A DNA stretch of 64,000 bases. Origin: Chrysomallon squamiferum (lineage: Eukaryota > Mollusca > Gastropoda > Neomphalida > Peltospiridae). Both the position numbers and the translations under genes were made by a program. The stretch is taken from NCBI GenBank assembly GCA_012295275.1, contig CM022672.1:22389128-22453127 (forward strand), in the 5' to 3' direction. Below are positions 37,458 to 49,142 of the stretch, one piece after another (within the stretch, counting starts at the first letter, position 1; each line of letters opens with the position of its first letter). The notes beneath the pieces were generated by a model. The model ran no database searches. It saw nothing but the letters and a program-made list of their open reading frames with translations, and was not told where the DNA came from.

Positions 37458-40183
37458 ATGCATATAAAAGGGGTTATAAGATATTTACATCCACTGATGC
37501 CTGCTTTCATTGGCCTATGTTTTGGCATCACATTCAAACTGATGTATGTACCCTACAGTTATTACAGCTGCAAAACATACATTACCGGAGAGAGCTATAC
37601 AGATATGGGCAGATTTCAAGAAACTAGGGTTCGGGATAGAGCTGTTAAGCTCCTCAAGGAGCCAGATCGACCAAAATATGCCTCAGTTGAATTAGGAATA
37701 AGAAAGAAACTATTTGTTGCAGTTCTGACATCAAAAGAAACCTTTCATATGTTCTGCATGGCTTTCAAGACAACTGTTCATCGTCATGTGTCGAAGATGA
37801 TGTTTTTCAGCAACAGTAAAATAGAAAATGTTCCTCAAGGGGTATCTGTTGTAATTTTCAGTGACAAACATCAGCGTCATGTTCCCATAAATACTCTAAA
37901 ATATTTATCAAAACATTACACAAACCAGTTTGATTATTATATGTTTGTGACTGATCAGACATACATTCAAGCAGTGAGGTTGTTTGAACTTGTCAGCAGT
38001 ATCAGTGTCAGTCAGCATGTGCATCTAGGTGCAACCAAAATCTCAGAAAGAGGAGAAAAGTACTGCTCTCCCGAAGGAGGAGTGATTTTATCTCAAGTAA
38101 GAACTTCTTCAGTGACTGGCTGATAAATTATGATTTTAATGGATATTTTCAGTAATCATTATCTGAGTTTGAATCTTACTGTACTAAAGTGTAAACTGCA
38201 ATAACATTAGCTGATAAAGTAGTATTTTCAGTCTTGAATCTTTTTTGCAAATTGTTTAAGAGGGAAGACTGTACATAATAAGACAGAAAAAAAAAAAGGT
38301 TATAAGTATATTTTGAAAAGGCACCAAAATTATTATATTTAAAAAAAAAAAAAAAAAAAAATTTTCATTACATTTTTTTCAAACTTGCTAAATATGTCAT
38401 AACATTTTTTGTTGATTTTGTGTTTATAATACTGTACTTTTTTTTTTTTTTTTTTTTTTTTCTCTCTTTGTTATTTATCATATCTTTTAGGATCAAATTT
38501 GCAAAATTTACCCTTAATAGAAAATAACTAAAATAATAATGTATAATAAAATATGTACTACTACAAATATATTTTCTTTTATCAGTCCCTGCTGTCTCAA
38601 GTGGTTTCACAAACTAATAGGTGTGCCAGAAAGTTCAGTGATAATCTCGGGATGTGTTTATTAATAACAACAGGAAGAAACTGCCAGGGTGTGGCCCAGG
38701 TAAATTTTTATTTTTTTATTTTTATTTATTTATTTTTTCTCTCTTCTTCCTTGTTGTTTTTATTTTCTTAATATTAAAATAAAAAGTAAATAGTGCTTTA
38801 TTGTTGTTTTTTCTTTGCTTTTTTATTAATGAAAAGGTTTATGAAATATTTATATAGAAAATACATGGTGTTTTTTCCTATTTTTTCTTATCATTTTTAA
38901 GTTAAGAGTGTGTGAAAATGTGTGTGTGTGTAATACAGGATTTCACTGTATAGACAATGCATATATTTGAATACAGATTAAATCATACATAAGAGAATGC
39001 CACATTAAATTTGTAAGCTCTTTCAACTTATTTTTATTTTCATTTTGAAGGGAAAAGTATTTGGGCATTACAGAATTGAAAACTTTGATTTTGAATACAG
39101 ATTAAATCATACATAAGAGAATGCCTCATTAAATTTGTAAGCTCTTTCAAGTTATTTTTATTTTCATTTTGAAGGGAAAAGTATTTGGGCATTACAGAAT
39201 TGAAAACTTTGATTTTGAAAGGGACATTGACAGGTTGAGAAAAAATGAAAATTTTAACAACTCCATATCAGTTTACCCAATACCAGATGAAACTAACTTC
39301 TACAAGCTATACAGGTAGCCATTTTATTTTGTTATGTAGTATTCATTACATTACGACCATAATATTAGTTGTATATATTAAATTATTGAACAATATATAA
39401 GAAAGCAAGATAGCTGAATGAGTAAGTAAACACTATAGCAGCCTTTTCCAAATATACTATAAGTAAATCCAGCATTTTGCTACCTAGAACAACACCAAAT
39501 TGAAGTATGTTTCAGTTATATAAAATGTGTACTGATTTGAATTGCATGTAATAAAATTTTATCTTTCTATTATTTATTTATTTTTATATATATTTATTTT
39601 TTCTTGTTGTATTTGTTACAGATATTTTTGCAAAGTTGAACTGAATCGGACAAAAATGGAGATAGAACGTATCCAAGAAGATATTTTTTACATGAGCAGT
39701 TATTTACCTGGTGGCAGAGACAGCATAAGTTGGCCTCTAGGTACATTTTTATTTTGTTTTGCTGAATGATCATTATAAAGTGAATTTCATTTTTTTTTTT
39801 TTCTTCAAGAATAAATATAGAAAAACAAAACAATAACTTGCCATTATTTCACAAACGAAAATTTCTATTGAAGCATAGGAATGTTTCTGTATATCTTCCC
39901 ACTGTCAAAACTGCTTACTCTACATCAAAAGTGATGGGAGAGTTACAGTGATCAGTTAGTTCAGAAGCAAAAACAAATATATATGTGTTATTCTATCATT
40001 ACCATATTTATTGCAGGGGTTCCTGAACCATACAAACCAAAGACTCGTTTTGATGTTATTCGTTGGACTTACTTCACTGAAACACACATCTTTTTCAAAG
40101 ATGATGTAACTAATGTGGAGGAACTGAAAGGTAGATAGATACACACTAACTTTGTTTATGTGTATATTTGTGAATTGTGTTTT

Positions 40184-40218
<35 letters not shown>

Positions 40219-41561
40219 AAGAGAGACAGGCTACATAATTACTGGTAAAAGAATATGTGCTGAAATCTAATAACTTACAATTTAATAATTTAGTTTTGTA
40301 TGTTAATATTATCTCTAAATATTAACATGAAATTGAAATAATAAAATCAGTCAGCCAGTGATATTCAGATTTTTATTTGGTAAGATGCTTGATTTAGAAA
40401 AGTGAAAGAAAAGTAACAAAATTCTGTGTTTCATATTTGTATTTTATTTAAAAATGTACTTTTATTTTGAAGATGTTGATAAAGAAGATACCCGGAAAGT
40501 CATCAGACTGTCAGTGGATCATTTAAATCAGAAATACAAAAACAAGGTTTCTTTACTCTAGACTCATAAATGGATACCGCCGCTTTGATCCTCAGCGAGG
40601 TATGGAGTACATCCTGGATATTGCGCTGAATGACACGACAGATCAGAACAAACAAGTAGAAAAAAGAATTCAGATAGTGCGACCTCTTGGTCATGTAGAC
40701 ATTGTACCTATGCCAGAAACAAGAAAAAACACAACAGTCAATTTGATTCTGCCTCTATCAGATGATGATGAACATGGATTGGATAATTTTCTCAGATCTT
40801 ATACGAAAATCTGTCAACAAAAAAATGACAAAACTAACCTGCTGATTGTTTTAATTTATAGGTATGGTGGTAATATGACTGATGTCTTTTCAGTTTTGAA
40901 ATCAACAGTTTCATATTATGAAAGATTATGCAAAAATGGAGCAAAGATTTCATGGACCCCTCTGTACACCAATTCATCGTACATTTCTGAATTTGCTATC
41001 ATGGATGTTGTTTCACAGAAATTCTCTGAAGATGATCTACTGCTCATGTGCAGTGTGGGTATGGAATTAGCAACAGAATACTTGAACAGAGTTCGAATTA
41101 ACTCAATTCAAGAATGGCAGGTGTTTTTTCCAGTTGGGTTTTGGCAGTATAAGCCAAACCTTGTATACAGTCACAAACCATATCCAAAAACTGTAGAAAT
41201 AAAACCCAGGACAGGTCACTATGACATCCATTCTTTTGAACACTGCAGTTTCTACAAGTCAGATTATACTGCTGCTGTAAAAGTGCTGTATCCATATGAT
41301 ACACAGACACACAGTCTCTATGACATGTTTGTCAAATACAAGAAAGTTCATGTATTCAGGGCTATTGAACCAGATCTCAGACATCGGTACAAATCATTCA
41401 AATGTGCATCCTCAATGCCAGAACCGATGTACGAGAGGTGTAAGAAACGGCGGTCAGAAGGACTGGCCACTCGTGGTCAGCTGGCTAAATTAGTGTTTGA
41501 AAAGCAGTTAAAGGAGGAACAACATCAATTGGAAATGTTGAAGAATAAAAAAACAAGATGA
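37458..41561 (+). CDS. CHPF: Chondroitin polymerizing factor-like (CHPF/CHPF2) Golgi protein, with an apparent frameshift
   Basis: A type II membrane protein of the chondroitin synthase family, a partner needed with chondroitin synthase to polymerise the GlcA-GalNAc backbone in the Golgi. Coding exons: 37458-38096, 38586-38699, 39175-39314, 39622-39740, 40017-40130, 40473-41561 (the last interrupted, see 40559), about 737 residues against about 775 in human CHPF. Signal anchor at about residues 12-31. Recognised blocks: ASVELGIRKKLFVAVLTS, KYCSPEGGVILS, RLINGYRRFDPQRGMEYILD, EWQVFFPVGFWQY, CSFYKSDYTAA and the C-terminal GLATRGQLAKLVFEKQ. The DDD-type site of chondroitin synthases is replaced by FVTDQTY (about 163-169) and the DVD-type site by SVGME (about 570), as expected for a catalytically weak CHPF rather than CHSY. 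CHPF and CHPF2 cannot be told apart here. Confidence 0.9.
38967..39218 (+). repeat. 124-bp tandem duplication copying the CHPF exon 3 acceptor
   Basis: Two nearly identical 124-bp copies, with the acceptor cattttgaag|GGAAAAGTATTTGG at 39050/39051 and again at 39174/39175. Only the second leads into an open exon. The first copy reads GKVFGHYRIENFDFE and then meets an in-frame TAA inside the next copy. Few differences separate the copies, so the duplication is recent. Confidence 0.92.
40473..40561 (+). other. CHPF: Frame break in CHPF: in-frame TAG before the conserved RLINGYRRFDP block
   Basis: The exon opens in phase 1 at 40473 and reads DVDKEDTRKVIRLSVDHLNQ and so on to a TAG at 40559-40561. 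The conserved block starts at AGA 40560, one base out of frame. Both sides match CHPF, so one extra base or two missing bases lie between about 40540 and 40560. The 15-nt gap starting gtttct and ending ctag cannot be an intron because removing it does not restore frame. Confidence 0.8.
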
Positions 41562-43156
41562 ATGTTTGTCAGATGAAATTAAATAAATTAAGATCAATGG
41601 TTTGTGTGGTGCATGCGTTCTTAATTACCCTTTTCTGTCAAGTGAAATGATTATGGATTAAGATGCCCACTGGAGGAATGTGTTTTGTTTTCATGTTACA
41701 TAATATGATGTCATCTAACTAAACATGATAGTTGGATACTACCAATATGCATGTTGCCAAGATAGTGACAACAAATGTCATATTCACTGCTGTCAGAATT
41801 TTTTGTGGAAGATATGCAGACAGAAGTCTATAAAATACATATGAAGTCAGTAGTGAGTAAATCCACTGATACTCAAGATATTTGTAGTACTTGTGATTTT
41901 TTATTGAAATGCAAGTCCAGTCTACTTAGTCATTTTCAAAATACCTTTAATGTGTGTCTATATATATATTTTCAGCACTGTTTTATTTATTTTTAAGAAA
42001 ACTGGTTATATTTTTAATTATTCATTAGCATTTTTTTTGTATCTCTTATAAAAGGAAATACCTTAATACTGATGCATTTAAAAGATTCAGTGCCTTGTTT
42101 CATTATATTTCATAATAAACAGTGCCATGCTAATAGATAAATTACAATTATTTTATTTTTATACGTAGATGACCAAGCTTTAAAGATTTTCTTTTGTTGT
42201 TGTGTTTTTGTTTTTATGAGGATGTCATAATGCCTAACTACTGTTACCTTATTCTTTGTATTTTTTAAGTTTCTATAATATTCTATTTATTCAAAGTAAG
42301 ATAAGGATAATGGGTTGTTTTGCCTATAAAGTTTAATGGTTTCTACATTGTGTTTCAGTTACATGCAATACATTTTGCTAAGCTTTGACTAAATATATAT
42401 ATTTGTTTTGCTTGTTTCTTTTTGATTATATATTTAAAACTAGAAAGTAAATTTTAGAAGTTGACCAATAAGGGTTTTTTCAAAATCTATTAACCCAAAA
42501 GTCATGAAAATTAACTTGTAGGTATTTATCCTACAAATACCAAAAATATATTGTTTTGTAAGTAATTTTTGTAATTTGTTAAATATTTGCAACTGTTATA
42601 ATGGCATTTTTAATTAAAACAAGAAAGTCATTGTTTTTGTGCATCTGTATATATTTTATGTTAACAAATTTTAATATTAAAGATTATTAAAAGTTGTGTT
42701 TGATACTCTTTTAAATTAATTTAGTTTTTTTTTTTTTGGGGGTTAAGCTGTCAAATAGCTGTTGTTATTGTTTGACAACAAACAATCTACTATTTAAATC
42801 ATATAATGAAGAGGCAGAACAACACTGCCTGTTATAAAACTAGTCTTGGACCACCAGCTGGAACATGAAATAACCCAATGAATAGCACTTTATTTATATT
42901 ATTCAAAATTTTTAACGGCCTATTCCAGTGTGTTGATAGTAAAAGGAAAATTTTATTTAAAAAGTTTATCTAATAATAATTGTTAAGAAGAAACACTCAT
43001 ACTGATAGAAATCGAAGTTCATTTTGAAATTAAAATATTTATTATATGTTGATATATATTCACAGTAAAACAAAACAAAACATTTTTGGAAGTCAAATAT
43101 AAGGTGTCTTGATCCATTTACTTAATTCTTCAGCTTTTGTTAAAATAATTTTATTT

Positions 43157-43193
<37 letters not shown>

Positions 43194-44230
43194 TTTTGTT
43201 GTTGTTGTTTTTTTTGCTTTAAAGCCACATTGTCTTGGCAAGGAAAATTTAAAGGCTGGTTTTAGAGTGTCAGACATATTTTATAATAACGTAATGTATT
43301 TTTGCACTATCTAAGACAAGTTCTTTGTTAATTTTGTAATTAAAGCATATATTGTAAAAAAAAAGTATATCTTAAATTTGAAATAGTCTTATTGTGTATA
43401 CTTCACATTTAAAAACAAAATACAATTACAGAATCCTCATGTCAACATAAACAACAAAATCACTAACCAACAGGGAAAATTATTAAAATAAAACAGTTTT
43501 ATTGCATATTTATGCACAATAGTAAATAAATATTAAAAAGCAAAATATAATTTGTAAATTATATATATTTATTTATGTATAATTAAAACAATCTTAACAA
43601 CATAAATATATTATGAAGACCAAGACAATACATACATTTTTTTTTTTGCTTTTTGTAAATAATATATATAAACATTTCAGATTTTTAAATATAATGTAAA
43701 TATAAAACAAAATAAATTATAACATATATCACAAGTGTAAATTATATTGTCCAAATGATAAATATAATAAAAAAAAATAAAAAATTAAGCATTCTGAGCA
43801 TACTCTTAATATTGTTAACAATGATGACATATCCAGTATTGGAACAGAAAGATAAGCTTTGATTACTGCCTGGTTTTTTTAACTTCTTTTTTTTTAAAAA
43901 TTATTTAAAATTATAATCTTTTTGTGGGGTTTTATTATCAAAACAACAGAAAGATAAGCTTTGATTAATGCCAGTTTTTTTTCTTCCTTTTTTTAAAATT
44001 ATTTAAAAATTATAATCTTTTTGTGGGGTTTTATTATCAAAACAACATGGTAAATAATATAAAAAATTCACAAAGATCTATAATAATGTTATAAAAAATA
44101 CTTTTAAATATATGTGTACATATGATTTTATAAATATATTAAAATTATAAATATATATTTGTAGAAAGTGCATAAAAATGCAACTAAAAATAAATTTTGG
44201 TTAATTTTCCTTCATCAGTAATTTGGTATT
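41562..44230. other. Convergent 3' UTR region between CHPF and the microexon gene
   Basis: AT-rich, no coding potential. Plus-strand AATAAA hexamers at 41582-41587 (just after the CHPF stop) and 42114-42119 are candidate CHPF poly(A) signals. An (ATTT)n tract lies at about 43155-43195. The minus-strand gene must end here too. Confidence 0.55.
43843..44046 (-). repeat. 102-bp tandem duplication containing the likely poly(A) signal of the minus-strand gene
   Basis: Two copies of a unit starting AACAGAAAGATAAGCTTTGAT, 102 bp apart. Each contains GTGGGGTTTTATTATC, which on the minus strand carries AATAAA (at 44030-44035 and 43931-43936). These lie about 200 and 300 nt past the stop codon at 44231-44233. 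Repeat is certain, poly(A) use is inferred. Confidence 0.6.
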
Positions 44231-47200
44231 TTAGCACATTTCTTTTTCTTTCAGTTTACGGGCTCGATTTTTCTCCACATATTTTTGTTTCAGAAGCTTA
44301 AGAAGATTCTAAAAGAAGAAGAAAAAGAAGAAGTAATATTAGTTTGTTACAAAATTCAGTTTAATAAAAGACTTAGTTTTTTAATTTATTATTTTTATAA
44401 CAATATCTGAATCAGGAATATGGACTGTAAAACAAAAGAGCCTCATTTCAAGAAAGAAAGAAATCCATATGGCCAATATGATTTATAATTGGGATTTCAA
44501 AAATAATTCATCAAGAATAAAAATCCATTTGAATGGCGATACTGATAATTAAAACAATTACAGTTTGCATTTATTATTTAATAAATTCCAATATGAAAAT
44601 ATCACACCAAAACTCACAGGATAGGCACTGGTACATTTATAATTAATTAACTTGAGTCACTAAGTCAGTACATAAGTTTTAAAGACAGCTGACTTGAAAA
44701 GAGAACTTCACAACAAATTACTATAAATTTTTATCACAAAATTATAATTCTTTTTGTGATCTTGATGAACAGATTTATATTTACAGATTATTTAATTTAA
44801 TAGAAATAAAAAATAAGCAATTGTTCACCTTAGGTACTGATTTCTTGCCAGGTTTTTCAGCTGCTTCTTGGAGATCAGGAAGACTTATACCTTTTGCTAA
44901 TAGCTCATCTTCAGATATTTCGATAACTACGGAGCCTCTTTCTGCATCATTTTCCTAAATAATTCCAAACAGATTAAGTGAAGGAAAAAGAATGAATTTA
45001 TAAATGAGTCATTAAGATCACTGATATTATTTTTTTTTAACATTTAGTAAGAAAAAAAAAACATTACCAAATTAATAAAAGCCATTAAAAAAGGTTAAGT
45101 TTCATGAAGCTAAAAATAAAAAAATAAAAATAATTTAACTTTTTTCAGTGTTTAATGCAAAAATTTGTTAATTTGTTATTAATGTTTCATTAGGACAGCC
45201 AATACATCTGTTTAGCCCCAAAGGATTTAGCATTCTGACAAATAAAAGCAAAGTTCACATTTTTACAAAAATAATTTTAATATACATGCATACAATGTCA
45301 CTACTGAGGAAATCTTTGTCAGTTTCATTTATGAATCTATTTCTTACTTCATAAATAATAAAGATTTTTTATCACTCAGTCAGCTCCAAGTAATAAATTT
45401 GTTTCTGATTTTCATTACTGTTGTTAACATATATGGCAAGAACATCAAACGATCTTACTGTATATAACTGTAAGCTCTATAAAAGGCTCTGTTAGAAACA
45501 TACCTGCCTGCCTGTGATTTGCATAGATTCTAAGTAGCACCACCATTCTGTTAATTATTTCATATGTTGGTTTATTCATTGACTAATCACAAATACAAGC
45601 TTTTTTTCTCATATAATCTATAGACCCCCTACACACACACAACATTTAAGGCATACTGTTTTGCAATGATAGTAAATTATTTGTTTAATTATAAAAGACT
45701 TCAACTAATTAAATATTATATTATTCATTTAACTTACACATTTTGTTTTCAGGCAAGAAGACCAAGAATTATCATTTTCATCATAATGCACTGTTTTTTT
45801 CCCTTGCTAGAATTTCGGAAAAAATTAATATGTCAGTACTTCTAGAGCATTTAACATTAAACATTTTAAAAAGTATAATTGTGTCATTTCTTGTGCTAAA
45901 TGTGGATTCATCTTTCATTATATGATAAATATAAATGTGAAAAAGAAATTGGGTTTATAGAGGAAAAATACACACAGCAATGGCTTATTACTTGCTTCAT
46001 GCGTTATCTAAAGGTTGAAATCTGAAATGGATTTGACTTTATTAAATAAAGATGAACAAATTCTCATTAAATATCTAAATATACTCAATTATTTTATTTT
46101 GCTGTACTACATAAATCATAACATACTGTGATTTAAAAATAATAATAATACACAGGTATGATTCATCTGTGTATATTACTAGTAGATGTAGGAGTAGCAG
46201 CAGTAGTATTAGTATTATTATAGTATTAGTATTAATATAGTAATAGTAACAATAGCAGTAACAGTAGTGGTTATTGTAGTAGTAATAGCAGTAGTAATAA
46301 CTGTATTAACAGCACTATACTAGTAAACATTAGTACTAGCAGTAGTAATATCAGTACTAATGACAGTGGTTGTTCTAGCAGTGATAGTTGTATATGTAAC
46401 TGTAGTAGCTGCATTGAAAAGAAAAGTTAACAAGTTATTCCTGCATCCTGAGAACTATATTATGAGTAAACTGTTCTCATATGCATAGTTCAAATCTCCT
46501 TTGTGACTCACTGTCTTAGATTTCTGGTGAACTTTTGGTGATACAGTTTTTTTGGCAGGTTCTGGTTCCGCATTTTCTGTTGTTTCTGATTCAGAGTCTG
46601 GTGCCTTTGTTTTCAAAAATAACAATTAATAAATTCTTTAAAACTAAACCTAAAATGATAATGTTATTACCACTAATAATTTGTTAATTACTAATTAAAT
46701 GCAATATATATGAAAAAATAATAATAACTCAACAGTAACATCTTAAACATCTTACGTTAATATGTTTTTAAGAAAACATGTGAAGAAATGCCTTGTGTTG
46801 TCTCTCAGTGTTTTAAATTTAATTATGATGAATTAGAACTAAGAATTATCTTTCACAAATTTTTTTTTTTTTTTTAATTTAGGGCAAAAAAAGAAAAATT
46901 AATTTGGAGACAAAGAATTTTTGACATAAATTTGAGTTAAATTTTTTTTTTTAAATTGTTATACCTTTTAAAAAAATATTAATAACAGTTTAACTTACAG
47001 CAATGAATTGCCATGAATCATTATCATGTATCAGTTCAACAAAAGGTTTTGTCCTCTGCTCCTTTATCATTACATCTCTATCAATGCCTGAAAATTCATT
47101 TTGGCTTGGTGTCACTATTTCTTCAAGAACACCCTCCTCCATAGCTAATAATCGCCTGGAATGTGGTGGTGGCTGTAACAATAAATGAAATAATAATAAT

Positions 47201-49142
47201 AAAAATAATAATATGTACATGTGTACATACATACAATGTCCCTACTGAGGAAATCTTTGTCAGTTTCATTTATGAATCTATTTCTTATTTCATAAATAAT
47301 AAAGATTTTTAATCCCTCAGTCAGCTCCAGGTAATAAATTTGTTTCTGATTTTCATTACTGTTGTTAATGTATATGGCAAGAACATCAAACTATCTTTCT
47401 GTACATAACTGTATGCTCTATAAAAGGCTCTGTTAGAAACATACTTACCTGCCTGTGATTTGCATAGATTCTAAGTGGCACTACATTCTGTTAATTATTT
47501 TAGACATTGGCTATTCACTGACTAGTCACAAATAAAAGCTTTTTTTAACATAAAATCTATAGGCCCACACCCACCCAAAATTTAAGGCTCACTATTTTGC
47601 AATATCCATGTTTTAATTTGCCTAGGCAAACTTTTAACAGATTCTCCAGACAAATGTCTATCCAACTGAATATCAATATCTGGAAAAACATTAAATTTCA
47701 TTTACAGTCTTAAGGGTAGGTTAAGTGTGAATGATAATGAAAATTAGTTAAAAATGTCAAGGGAAACATTTATCTGTTGTAAAGGACTCTATAAGCTGAA
47801 TATTTGTTTGAACTAGTTATATTAAGTCGAATAAAACTGCATTATTTCAGTCATCACAGTTGCAGTTTGCAGATAAAGAGATAAGAGCTAAAATTTAAAT
47901 CCTTTCTCAAAAACAATCTGTTGAATAAAACATCTATACATAAAAATAAAAGAGATTGACTTATAATAATATCACATCAAAACTCTGTTCAGGGGATTAA
48001 GAACCTGCTGAGGGTACTGTATACATTAATAAAAAAGAATAGTATTTAATTTTTTTTTTTTTTAAGTCAAACCCGAAATACTTTTATTTTGCAATGTATA
48101 ATTAATAAAACAGAAAACCTAAAAATCAAAACATGCAAGTCAGTTATAAAGAGCAGCTTGTAAATTAAACAGAAAAAAAATAACAAACAACACTAAAGTA
48201 AAAAAGTAGTATAAACTGTATTATACGCAATCAAAGAACAAAAGAGAAAAAATATACATATAAAAAACAAAACAAAAGTAAAACAGTAATTTTAAACAGA
48301 CTGTGGATATTTATTCCACCTACATTTCGTCCACCAAACATTCATCCACTGATTAACTTTGGTAATTTGTTCATAAACCAGATTTATTAAATTATGGTTG
48401 ACTCAGTATTTTTTATAAACATTAATGTTTCATCCAAGATCAGAATAAATTTACGTACATTTTGTTCATGCACAAAATAAACATTATTTATTAATTTTGT
48501 TCATGTTATAATAATAAAATAAAACATTATTATTATTATTAATATTTATTATTATTATTCCATATTTTTACAGAGACAATACTCAGAATATGAAATATAT
48601 TGCTCTCTGTGCATTGCTATATGCTACATGTTAACAGAGTAAAAACCAAGTGGACAGAATGAATGGTGGACGAATCATCTCTGAACAAAATGTTTAGATA
48701 ATAAACCTATTACAGAGTTGTTTATTTAATTTTGATTTTAGTTGTTAGGATTCTTTGTTCAAAACTTGCAACATTCAGTATAACTGCATGTTTTTGGAGA
48801 AAGCTAAAGATCAAACTGTGATTCATAGACAGAATTCTCAATCATCTTACTATGAGTAGTTACTTATGATGACCAGTAACCCAGTGATTGCTTCATGATC
48901 CCTATGCTATTCATTAATATCTGTGAGGAAAACAAAGTATTCAAGTGGACAGAATGTAAGTGGACAAAATATACGATTGATGAACTGTCTAGAAAATAAA
49001 ATTCCCCACTCACAGAAGCTTTTACTTTCACATACTCTAGGTGAGGCTTATTGTCTAAAATTTTTATCATAGGCACTTTCACATATTTCTTTTCTTCCTT
49101 TTTCTTATCTGCAATGTCTTTACAGATAAGTCTGCTTCTAAA
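44231..49142 (-). CDS. C-terminal exons of the microexon gene
   Basis: Exons 49014-49142 (LICKDIADKKKEEKKYVKV, then VKVKAS), 46999-47172 (PPPHSRRLLAMEEGVLEEIV and KPFVELIHDNDSWQFIA), 46512-46604 (APDSESETTENAEPEPAKK), 44829-44954 (VVIEISEDELLAKGISLPDL) and 44231-44308 (ends KEKEMC, TAA). All join in phase 0. The HDNDSWQFIA and EDELLAKGISLPDL segments are less repetitive than the rest and are the best handles for a homology search. I recognise none of them. Confidence 0.85.

Noticed and set aside
40508-40562. A 54-nt intron rescuing the CHPF frame
   Set aside because: It restores frame but would be far shorter than any other intron here and removes a segment alignable to CHPF; an indel is simpler. 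Kept as an alternative only.
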